NCBI GenBank assembly: GCA_021604825.1 | Contig: BQJS01000065.1 | Span: 1-22,164, forward strand | Length of the DNA: 22,164 bases | Direction of reading: 5' to 3' | From: Phycisphaerae bacterium | GTDB lineage: Bacteria > Planctomycetota > Phycisphaerae > UBA1845 | Shown here: piece by piece, positions 13,856 through 20,459 of the stretch | How the letters are laid out: the number at the start of each line of letters is the position of its first letter | Numbering within the stretch: position 1 is the stretch's first letter | Made by a program: the position numbers and the translations under genes | Notes under the pieces: generated by a model | Seen by the model: the letters and a program-made list of their open reading frames with translations, nothing else | Database searches by the model: none | What the model was told of the DNA's origin: nothing

Positions 13856-14747
13856 TGGTTACCTCCAGTTCCACCGGGCCAACAAGCGCACCCGCGCCGT
13901 TTGAACCAAGTGGCGGTGAACATCCGTTTTCGTCGTAAGAATTGTTTTCACTGCATCTGTCATGCTCAAGCGTTCGATCGTTGAGGCCAGCCGGTCCAAG
14001 CACGACCGGCGGAAGATTGGAAATATTGCAGCAAGCTTCATTAGAAGTTTGCTGCGACGAGTGAACAAGCGTCGCGTCATCGCTCGTCGAAGTCGCCGCC
14101 CGCACATCGGCGATTGCCCGAACGTTAGCTACTGTGCATTCATTTGAAATGCTTCGCGCAACCAATCGCGTCGACACGAGCCGGCCAGCGTCGTCCCGGG
14201 CTGCATGTGGCAACAACACGCCAACCAATCCGATCGCCCGATTGCAAGCGTCTTCAACCCATCGCGCCACCGAGGTGGCCAACACGCGAATGTCCTCCGC
14301 ACATTGATGCAGCCACCAATGAGCCGAAAGCGACAGACCAGCCGAGCTAGCCCCCATCGCGTAAGGCGGTGCAAACGCACCATTCGACGGCGACGTATCA
14401 ACCGAGTCCGACGCACCAAGACCGTCAGAACGGGTGGCCACCCGAACCAGCCCGCGCCCCGGATAAGCCACCATCCGAGCCCGCCCGCCAGTTCGAGCAG
14501 TCTTGCGACCGTCGCGCCGGCGACCACTGCTTCGATGACCATCAGGTCCAGAACAATCAGGTCCACCAGCCACCGATTCAGTCGAACCAGCCGCAGCAGA
14601 ATCAAGCACAGGAGAATCAGACCCTGTAGAGTTACTCACAGCGGCCGAAGGCATCAGCCCAACACGATAATCCCCGCCAGGCCCAAACAAGCAAAGCGGC
14701 GAAGAAAGAGCCCCATCCCCAACCAGATCAGTTCCAAAAGCACGCAT
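13575..14747 (-). CDS. Unrecognised ORF between promoter and lexA, overlaps lexA
   Basis: This is an open frame of about 390 residues from ATG at 14747, which is preceded by a strong GGGAGG 8 nt upstream. The first 297 codons precede lexA; the last 93 run through lexA in a different frame. The first part has coding-like codons (frequent G in position 1, TCG/GTG/GCG) and patches that read like protein, notably WWLHQCAEDIRVLATSVARW and DACNRAIGLVGVLLP around 143-180. The remainder is Gly/Ser/Arg/Asp-rich and of low complexity. No family, signal or domain is recognised. The 281-nt overlap with lexA suggests the true end is earlier (lost stop or frameshift). It could be a lexA-linked gene, a decayed gene or a long leader. 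Confidence 0.4.
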   Translation of the reverse strand: MRAFGTDLVGDGALSSPLCLFGPGGDYRVGLMPSAAVSNSTGSDSPVLDSAAAGSTESVAGGPDCSGPDGHRSSGRRRDGRKTARTGGRARMVAYPGRGLVRVATRSDGLGASDSVDTSPSNGAFAPPYAMGASSAGLSLSAHWWLHQCAEDIRVLATSVARWVEDACNRAIGLVGVLLPHAARDDAGRLVSTRLVARSISNECTVANVRAIADVRAATSTSDDATLVHSSQQTSNEACCNISNLPPVVLGPAGLNDRTLEHDRCSENNSYDENGCSPPLGSNGAGALVGPVELEVTNGPRQEEPRYKRPSHKKQGQEAADATAASDSDPHTGLSAQSWLFPVDAGTSRRPADLKGHSVRARRHARRKGPTASESAQGTLFGTDVAGSAA

Positions 14748-14813
14748 CAGCCGACCTCCCTGTCGCAACGCGAACCCGCCACCAAAGCCAAAGAGCAGAA
14801 GTTCGCTTCCTGT

Positions 14814-14837
14814 TCGGGTTAAGCATACCCTAACAGA
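14814..14837. promoter_or_regulatory. Candidate LexA operator (dyad over the -10)
   Basis: Minus-strand word GTTAGGGTATGCTTAAC (complement 14819-14835) has GTTA/TAAC ends. The wider stretch TTAGGGT-N7-ACCCGAA forms a near-perfect 7-bp dyad, and CTGTT/AACAG occurs at its flanks. It overlaps the -10 of the lexA-region promoter, where LexA would be expected to bind for autoregulation. It does not match a well-known LexA box exactly, so this is inference. Confidence 0.3.
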
Positions 14838-14850
14838 AAACGAAAATCAA
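14822..14850 (-). promoter_or_regulatory. Sigma70-type promoter upstream of lexA region
   Basis: On the minus strand TTGATT (complement 14845-14850) is followed by exactly 17 nt and TATGCT (complement 14822-14827); each matches consensus at 4 of 6. It sits about 75 nt before the start codon at 14747, upstream of lexA. The sequence over and around the -10 carries dyad symmetry (GTTA-N9-TAAC), a plausible repressor site. Confidence 0.6.
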
Positions 14851-14883
14851 GCACTATTGTGAATTGTTTGCTTGTAGCTGTTA

Positions 14884-15780
14884 TCAGTAGTGGCGGGCGT
14901 GGTTTCTTGCCAACTTGGGAGCCGACTGCAATAATTGGGATCGTTTTTCGTGAGTTTCGAATTGAAAGACTGATAGCGTTGCTGCAGCGCCTACAGCGAG
15001 TCGGGCATGTCTTGGTTCGAGCCCACGAACTCTTGCTGACTTGCCGTGCCCGCTGCCATATGGATTGCGGAGTTCGGCGATTCCGTGGGCGACAGATGCA
15101 AGACTACCAAGAATCATCTTAATTGATTCTGCCCCTTTTGCAGAGTCGGGGACGTTTTTCGGGACAAGCTTCAGGGTAGTCGCAGTTTGTTTCACGAGTT
15201 GCAAGAGATTCTGCTTTGGCGAAAATGACTCGCCGCGGTCTTCTAGTATCGTCTTACAAGTAGTCTCAATGAGCTCTTTCGCTGTGCCAATCGCTAAGGC
15301 AGGGTTTTCTTCAACAGCTTGATTCATCGTTTGAATCTGCTGATGCAGATAAGCAGAGTTGAGTCTAGTTGCGACATCCCCAAGAGAAGAAGCGTTCGGA
15401 TGAGCAACTGTTGAGTTGATTCTTCCATCTTCGTAATTGAACCCGTCGCGAGCGAGCAGTTTCTTTAGTCGTCGAATGGCATCGTTGGCTTCTTCAACGT
15501 AGACGGCTTTCTCAACCATTTCTTCAAGTGTCACTAAGACATCCTCGAACACATCAAGCAAACGTCTGGCATCTGGCCACTTGGTGAGGTCAAGCGTGGC
15601 CAAGTACTTATGAACGAGTGTGCGTCGGGCGCCGCTAACATTCGGTTCGTATGATTCGTCGTAGAGAATATCAGCGCCGTCGAAAGTCTTAGTGATTGTG
15701 CGCAAGACATACCATTCAGAGAATTGTTCAACAAACTCAAGGACAGTTCTTTTATTGATAATATTTTTCGTGGAGGTCAT
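14884..15780 (-). CDS. Abortive infection family protein (Abi_C domain)
   Basis: This 298-residue protein has a C-terminal half (about 195-278) matching the Abi_C (abortive infection C-terminus) pattern: a helix with ESIKMILGSLASVAHGIAELRN (218-239), YGSGHG (241-246), then RHARLAVGAAATLSVF (257-272). The linker 155-190 (NPALAIGTAKELIETTCKTILEDRG) is also typical. The N-terminal half (1-150) is helical, with acidic clusters, and is not assigned. Proteins of this group kill or arrest infected cells to stop phage. The gene is AT-richer than its neighbours, has no partner defence gene next to it, and starts at an ATG with a poor ribosome-binding site, all suggesting recent transfer. Domain assignment is good, biological role is inferred. 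Confidence 0.85.
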   Translation of the reverse strand: MTSTKNIINKRTVLEFVEQFSEWYVLRTITKTFDGADILYDESYEPNVSGARRTLVHKYLATLDLTKWPDARRLLDVFEDVLVTLEEMVEKAVYVEEANDAIRRLKKLLARDGFNYEDGRINSTVAHPNASSLGDVATRLNSAYLHQQIQTMNQAVEENPALAIGTAKELIETTCKTILEDRGESFSPKQNLLQLVKQTATTLKLVPKNVPDSAKGAESIKMILGSLASVAHGIAELRNPYGSGHGKSARVRGLEPRHARLAVGAAATLSVFQFETHEKRSQLLQSAPKLARNHARHY

Positions 15781-15861
15781 ACATGCCGCCGGACACTTAC
15801 GATATTGCTTAGCCCGATGACTTGGATTAGTCGTTATCGCTTGTTAAGTCAAATCCAACTA

Positions 15862-16527
15862 TTACGCCTTCACCAACCGAAGCATCTCATCCACACACTT
15901 CTTCACGCCTTCAAACACTTGCGCCGGCGACGCTTCGTACATGTATGCCGGCGTGCTTACGATTCTGTTTTCTTCGTCTACGACCATTTCGGTGACGGGG
16001 CAGTCGCAGTGGGTGGCGCCCATTTTGTTGATTGCTTCGGCGGTGCCGGTGTCGTTGCCTATGGTTAGTTTGGCTTCTATGTTTCGTTTGCCGACCAATC
16101 TTGCCAGCATGGCCGGGGCGATGCAGATGACGCCGATGGGTTTCTTCATCTCCATCATGTCAGCCACCAGCGTTTCGACTTCGTAGTTGACGGTGCATTC
16201 GGGACCGTCGACGGCGAAGGTGCTTAGATTCTGCGCTGCACCATAGCCACCCGGGAAGATGACCGCATCGATGCTGTGGGCGTCCATGCGGGCCAGCGGG
16301 ACGATGTTGCCTCGGGCGATGCGGGCTGCTTCGATGAGGACGTCACGCTGTTCGCCGACTCGGTCTTGGGTGGCGTGGTTGACGACCTGAGCCTGGGGCA
16401 TTTCGGGTGCGCAGCAGATAGCCGACGCGCCGGCTTGGTCTAGGGCGAGTAGGGTGAAGACGGCTTCTTGAATTTCTGAACCGTCTAGAAAACCGCAGCC
16501 TGAAAGACAAACGCCTACCTTTGACAT
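15862..16527 (-). CDS. elbB: ElbB-type glyoxalase/isoprenoid biosynthesis protein
   Basis: This 221-residue DJ-1/PfpI-superfamily protein is often annotated as isoprenoid biosynthesis glyoxalase ElbB. It has the family's N-terminal VGVCLSGCGFLDGSEIQE (4-21), the catalytic-elbow Cys135 in GVICIAPAMLARL (132-144) and the FPGGYGAAQNLSTFA segment (91-105). Length is normal. The catalytic role is likely removal of reactive dicarbonyls, although the exact function is debated. ATG at 16527 has GGGGAG 6 nt upstream. The gene is followed by the Abi gene and preceded by a repeat cluster. Confidence 0.95.
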   Translation of the reverse strand: MSKVGVCLSGCGFLDGSEIQEAVFTLLALDQAGASAICCAPEMPQAQVVNHATQDRVGEQRDVLIEAARIARGNIVPLARMDAHSIDAVIFPGGYGAAQNLSTFAVDGPECTVNYEVETLVADMMEMKKPIGVICIAPAMLARLVGKRNIEAKLTIGNDTGTAEAINKMGATHCDCPVTEMVVDEENRIVSTPAYMYEASPAQVFEGVKKCVDEMLRLVKA

Positions 16528-16634
16528 GATGATCGCTCCCCGTTTGGTGGTGAGGTTGATTGAATTCGTGCGTCAGGTTTAAGGATACAGCGCTTCGGTT
16601 GGTTGTGCCAAATGGGGGTGGTGTGTTTGCGATT

Positions 16635-16812
16635 CGTAGGGTGTGGTTTACCGCACCTGTTAATCTGTTGGGGTTTGCTTCGTGCGTCTAACAAGTGCGT
16701 TTGCACTGCTCACAGAGCAGTGGCACGGATTGGCGAAGTTTAGCAGGTGCGTCCGGGACGCACCCTACGTGTGCTTCGTACGTCTAACAGGTGCGGCGAG
16801 CCGCACCCTACG
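16635..16812. repeat. Cluster of REP-like palindromes
   Basis: About 180 nt between elbB and msrP carry several related palindromes: GGTGTGGT-TT-ACCGCACC (16640-16657), CACTGCTC-ACA-GAGCAGTG (16704-16722), GGTGCGTCC-G-GGACGCACC (16746-16764) and GGTGCGGC-GA-GCCGCACC (16790-16807). The first is in one orientation, with CGTAGGG before it and TGTTAA after; the third and fourth are in the opposite one. A 24-nt direct repeat (16676-16699 and 16772-16795, two mismatches) links them. The msrP stop codon (16808-16810) belongs to the last repeat's flank. Confidence 0.9.
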
Positions 16813-17815
16813 TGTAGAGCTTGGCGACTTGTTTTTGGTATCCGTTGTAGAGCTGCGTGGGTCTGGAGTCGCCTCGGTCGGGGATCAGCCATTCGCGGGC
16901 TTGCGACCATCGCGGGTGGGGGACGGTTGGTTCGACGTTGGCGTGGAATGAATACTCTAATGGTTGAAGGTCGTTCCAAAACGTGCCGGGTTGGTCTTCG
17001 ACGAACTCGATCCGCTCGATCGACTTGATGCTCTTGAATCCATACTTCCACGGAACCACGAGCCGGATCGGTGCACCGTGTTGCGTTGGCAGTTCGTGTC
17101 CGTAAATCCCGGTGACGAGCATGGCCAAGTTGCTGTTGGCTTCGGCCATATTCAGGCCTTCGTAGTATGGCCATTTGTAGGATCCGAAGCGCTGCGTGGT
17201 TACTTCGTCGGGCCGGTTGAACGAGGTGAAGCGGATGTACTTGGCGTTGGACTTCGGCTCGACGAGTTTGATCAACTCGCGCAATGGAAAGCCCGTCCAC
17301 GGCACGGCCATCGCCCACGTCTCGACGCAGCGGTGACGGTAGAGGCGTTCTTCCAGCGGCATCTTGCGGACGAGGTCGTCGATGTCGTAGCGCTGCGGTT
17401 TCTTGACCAGCCCGCCGACGTCAACTGTCCAAGGCCGGATCTTCAGGCTAGAAACCAATTCCCACACACGATTCTTTGCCGTTGTGAACTCATAGAAATT
17501 ATTGTGCGTGGCTGCGACGATTTCGTCGGTGATGGGGCGGTCGAGTTTGAATGCGTCGTTGCGTTTGGACGGGTATAGGCCCGACGTTGGCGTATTGGGG
17601 ATGACGATTCTTTTGGGTGGTTCGGCTCCGGGTTTGGCGCTTGGCTGACCGTTGGCGCTGTTGGTTGCTGGTTCGCAACCGACACCGCCGAATGCCACAG
17701 CCCCGCCGATGGCCCCGATCGATTTGAGGAATCGGCGACGGTTGAGAAATATCGATTCGGGGGTGACTTCGTTGCGATCGACATCCCATGTTTTGCTGCG
17801 ACGCTTGGCGGCCAT
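16808..17815 (-). CDS. msrP: Protein-methionine-sulfoxide reductase catalytic subunit
   Basis: This 335-residue molybdenum-cofactor enzyme repairs oxidised methionine in periplasmic proteins. A twin-arginine export signal RRRFLK is at 26-31 with the hydrophobic stretch SIGAIGGAVAFGGVG after it; Cys47 follows in a loose lipobox, so it may be a Tat lipoprotein. The Mo-binding Cys163 is in HRCVETWAMAVPWTGFPL (161-178), family signature. The core after 190 keeps the expected YIRFTSFNRP and HGAPIRLVVPWKYGFKSIKSI blocks. ATG at 17815 has GGAG 8 nt upstream. The usual heme partner MsrQ is not in the neighbourhood, so electrons must come from elsewhere. The stop codon lies in a repeat. Confidence 0.95.
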   Translation of the reverse strand: MAAKRRSKTWDVDRNEVTPESIFLNRRRFLKSIGAIGGAVAFGGVGCEPATNSANGQPSAKPGAEPPKRIVIPNTPTSGLYPSKRNDAFKLDRPITDEIVAATHNNFYEFTTAKNRVWELVSSLKIRPWTVDVGGLVKKPQRYDIDDLVRKMPLEERLYRHRCVETWAMAVPWTGFPLRELIKLVEPKSNAKYIRFTSFNRPDEVTTQRFGSYKWPYYEGLNMAEANSNLAMLVTGIYGHELPTQHGAPIRLVVPWKYGFKSIKSIERIEFVEDQPGTFWNDLQPLEYSFHANVEPTVPHPRWSQAREWLIPDRGDSRPTQLYNGYQKQVAKLYT

Positions 17816-17994
17816 TGGTTGCTCCGTTGCCCGGGCGATATTGACTGTTTCTATTGTACGCGTTCTTGGCTCATTTGGTTCTGGCCTAGAACGCGGTACA
17901 CATGTGCTGAAACTCTTTCTGGGACTCTACGTCCGTTCCCATTATTCTTCGAGCGTAGAATCGATTCCTGACAACCCAACGCGAAAGGATCCGT

Positions 17995-18462
17995 GTGAAT
18001 TCGTCTTTAGTTGTCCGCAGTGCCGAGGCTTCTGATCTCGGTGTCCTCGTCGAAGGCAATAGGATGATGGCCGTCGAGTCCGAAGGCAAGCAATTGGATT
18101 TGGCCGTCCTTACGCGGGGTGTTCAGCGGGCGCTTGATGATCCGCAGCGCGGGCGTTACCTCGTCGCCGAAAGTGACAACCGCGTGATTGGCCAATTGAT
18201 GGTGACCAGCGAGTGGAGTGATTGGCGCGACGGTTGGTTCTGGTGGATTCAGAGCGTTTACGTGGCCAAGGACTTTCGACGCAAGGGCATCTATCGGCGG
18301 TTGTACGCACACTTGCGCGAAGAAGCCCAACGCACGTCGGGCGTTTGCGGTTTACGGTTGTACGTTGAAAAGGAAAACGAACCGGCGATTGCGACATACG
18401 AATCGCTCGGGATGGTTGATGCGGGATACCGGTTGTATGAAGTCGTTTGGCCGAGCGAATGA
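17995..18462 (+). CDS. GNAT-family N-acetyltransferase
   Basis: This 155-residue acetyl-CoA-dependent acetyltransferase has the acetyl-CoA motif A at VYVAKDFRRKGIYRRLYAHL (89-108), with the RRKGIY pattern in place of the usual RxxGxG/A, and motif B near GLRLYVEKENEPAIATYESLGM (119-140). The substrate cannot be inferred. It starts at GTG 17995, supported by AAAGGA 7 nt upstream; no ATG lies nearby in frame. It is divergent from msrP and converges on the following methyltransferase gene, with a palindrome in between. Confidence 0.9.
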   Translation: MNSSLVVRSAEASDLGVLVEGNRMMAVESEGKQLDLAVLTRGVQRALDDPQRGRYLVAESDNRVIGQLMVTSEWSDWRDGWFWWIQSVYVAKDFRRKGIYRRLYAHLREEAQRTSGVCGLRLYVEKENEPAIATYESLGMVDAGYRLYEVVWPSE

Positions 18463-18539
18463 ATCTTTGATTCCGAATCAGCACTGCTCCATAGGGTAGT
18501 GCGGCGGCTGCGTTTTCATGTTGGCATTCGCGCTCAACT

Positions 18540-18565
18540 GTCATTCCCGCGTGCGCGGAAATGAC
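18540..18565. repeat. Dispersed palindrome GTCATTCCCGCG…, second copy
   Basis: GTCATTCCCGCG (18540-18551) and CGCGGAAATGAC (18554-18565) pair with one mismatch around TG. It matches the element at 2181-2206. It lies between the converging ends of the acetyltransferase and methyltransferase genes. Confidence 0.65.
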
Positions 18566-18588
18566 GACGGGGCGCACAGCCCACATTG

Positions 18589-20289
18589 TTAATCGAATCG
18601 GACGACGATGGTCTTCTGCAGGGCGCGATCCGGTGCGAAATCAACTGGTAGTTTCGGTTTGGAGACGATCTGAAATCCGCGTGGCCCGCGTTTGTTTTGC
18701 GCGGCGAATCGGTCGCAGGCGTCTTCGACTTGCTCGATGAGCCATGCGAGTGGCAGTTGCCGATGATTCGTCGCGAGCAGCATGTGCCCGCCTCCCTTGA
18801 CGAGTGGAATCGCGCCGACAATCAAATCGATCATATTCTTCTTAACTTCAAAGGTGCGTTTGGGCTTTTTGGTTCGGGCGAAACTGGGTGGGTCGATGAC
18901 GATGACGTCGAACGATTTTTTCTGGCGGAGCGCCCGTTTAAAATAATCGAAGGCGTCGCTCTTGATGAACATGTGGTCATCGAGGCTGAGGCCGTTGGCT
19001 TCAAAATTGCGCTTGCCCCATTCCAGGCTCGATACCGACAAATCGACGTTGGTGGTTTTCGCGCCTTCGCGGGCGGCTGCCACGCTGAAACCGCAGGTGT
19101 AGCAGAATAAGTTCAGCAGCGTCTTGTTCTGAGCGAGTTTCGCGACGTAGGCCCGGTTGTCGCGATGATCGAGAAACAATCCGCTCGACAAGCCCAGCCC
19201 GGGTTTGACGATGTACTTTGTCCCCTTCGATAGCACCGTTGTTTCGTCCGCAGCCTCACCACGAATCAACTCGACCGGGCGATCCTTGCCGACACCACCT
19301 TCGCCAGCCCGCGCGGTCCACATGAGGTAGACCGACTTCGCTTTCAACTGCGCCGCATACCAGTCCGCGATTTCGCCGAGTTCTTCTTCACCGCCTTGAA
19401 ACTTGCCTTGCTGCGCTTCCAACACGATCACATTTTTGTATCGATCGACGACGAGCCCGCTGATGCCCTCAAATTTTCCGCAGAACAATCGCAGGCAGTC
19501 GGTTTCCTTTTCGAGCAAGACGGACAAGCGAATCGAAAGTGCCGAGTTCAGATGTACGTTGCGCTGACTGCCCGAGCGTACCACTTCCAGGAACGGACCG
19601 GGGATCGGCGCTCGCACATTGAGCTCACGATTCTTTTCAAACGGATGGGGGAAGGTCAGCTGTTCGAGATGGACCAGCGGCCGCGGTTGCAACTGCTTTG
19701 GCTTCTCGGCTTTTCGGGCGGTGATGAATTGATCGCCTTCAATGGAAAGTCCACCAAGTCGAAACGCCTTGCGAACTTCTTCAAATGAAGAGGCGCCGGT
19801 GTTGCAACGGGCGACGTGGCGGTCTTTGGTCGAGTCGAGCATTTCGATCTTGGCCGGTTGCTGCAGCGGCTTGGCTGTTTTCTTTTTGGTGGTGACCCGG
19901 TTGGGTTTGAGCGTGATTCGGGTACGGGGCGGTTTGCCGTTGGCGACGACCACGTGTGCGAATCGAAGTTTTCCCGTCCGGCCCATCCCAGCGAAACGCC
20001 GTTTGGCTTCGTCAGATCGGGCGAACAGTGCAACCCCGGTGGCGTAGCGTTCCGGCAGAATGAGCGGTGTCAGCGATACTTCGGACTCATCGCCCGATCG
20101 ATTCGAATTCTTGTTGGACGATGCTTCGACCAGATCGATGAACCGAGGTCCACGCCGCCAAGCCGTCGATTCGAGATCGATGCGGGGCGGTTTGGCCACG
20201 GCGAGATAGTGTTCGTCCGTGTAAATGACCGGGATGAACTGCTTGAGGATCTTCTTGTTGTGCTCGTTCTTCGGCTTCATCGCGCACAT
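18589..20289 (-). CDS. RlmI-like methyltransferase fused to degenerate RluA domain
   Basis: This 566-residue protein has two parts. The first (about 18-238) follows the RluA pseudouridine synthase order: VIYTDEHYLAVAKPP (21-35), LPERYATGVALFA (78-90) where family members have HRLDxxTSGLLLLA, TGASSFEEVRKAFRLGGLSIEGDQFI (164-189) in place of TGRxHQIR…GHPIxGD, and PRPLVHLEQLTFPHPFEKNRELNVRAPIP (202-230), the typical C-terminal strand. The catalytic Asp is replaced (Glu or Arg), so it probably binds RNA but does not isomerise uridine. The second (about 239-566) is a class I SAM methyltransferase of RlmI/RlmK type: GLFLDHRDNR (370-379), NLFCYTCGFSV (393-403), DPPSF (466-470). The PUA domain usual in RlmI is absent. 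It probably methylates 23S rRNA. ATG at 20289 or 20280. Confidence 0.88.
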   Translation of the reverse strand: MCAMKPKNEHNKKILKQFIPVIYTDEHYLAVAKPPRIDLESTAWRRGPRFIDLVEASSNKNSNRSGDESEVSLTPLILPERYATGVALFARSDEAKRRFAGMGRTGKLRFAHVVVANGKPPRTRITLKPNRVTTKKKTAKPLQQPAKIEMLDSTKDRHVARCNTGASSFEEVRKAFRLGGLSIEGDQFITARKAEKPKQLQPRPLVHLEQLTFPHPFEKNRELNVRAPIPGPFLEVVRSGSQRNVHLNSALSIRLSVLLEKETDCLRLFCGKFEGISGLVVDRYKNVIVLEAQQGKFQGGEEELGEIADWYAAQLKAKSVYLMWTARAGEGGVGKDRPVELIRGEAADETTVLSKGTKYIVKPGLGLSSGLFLDHRDNRAYVAKLAQNKTLLNLFCYTCGFSVAAAREGAKTTNVDLSVSSLEWGKRNFEANGLSLDDHMFIKSDAFDYFKRALRQKKSFDVIVIDPPSFARTKKPKRTFEVKKNMIDLIVGAIPLVKGGGHMLLATNHRQLPLAWLIEQVEDACDRFAAQNKRGPRGFQIVSKPKLPVDFAPDRALQKTIVVRFD

Positions 20290-20426
20290 CGTCGTTTAGT
20301 CGCCGAAAGAGTCAATAGCCACACGAATCAATTCAATCGAGGGAATTCTGCGTTCTGGCCGATGAACGGTGGAAAGGCGACTTGGCGACCGATAAAGTCT
20401 AATAGCCGCCGGTAGCGCCGGTGAAT

Positions 20427-20434
20427 GGTATACT
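20427..20434 (+). promoter_or_regulatory. Extended -10 promoter of aminotransferase gene
   Basis: TGGTATACT has an extended -10 form (TGn plus TATACT at 20429-20434, 5 of 6). There is no clear -35. Transcription would begin near 20441, which places the GTG at 20421 outside the transcript and supports the ATG at 20460 as the start. Confidence 0.4.
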
Positions 20435-20459
20435 TCCGAAACAGGGGGATACTCGAGAC

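Noticed and set aside
14129..14822. Large reading frames on both strands opposite the lexA-upstream ORF (Leu/Arg/Trp-rich on minus, Ser/Arg/Pro-rich on plus)
   Set aside because: Skewed composition of the GC-rich region; no domain, no good ribosome-binding site. The ATG with GGGAGG at 14747 is the better-supported frame.
15781..15861. Promoter for the Abi gene (minus-strand TTGACT)
   Set aside because: The -10 at the right spacing matches only 2 of 6 positions, too weak to call.
16635..16812. Possible CRISPR array
   Set aside because: The repeated units are palindromes in mixed orientation with irregular spacing and no cas gene nearby; they fit REP-like elements instead.
17816..17994. Divergent promoters between msrP and the acetyltransferase (TACAAT on minus, TTGACT on plus)
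   Set aside because: Single boxes match the consensus but their partners at the right spacing do not, so no promoter was called.
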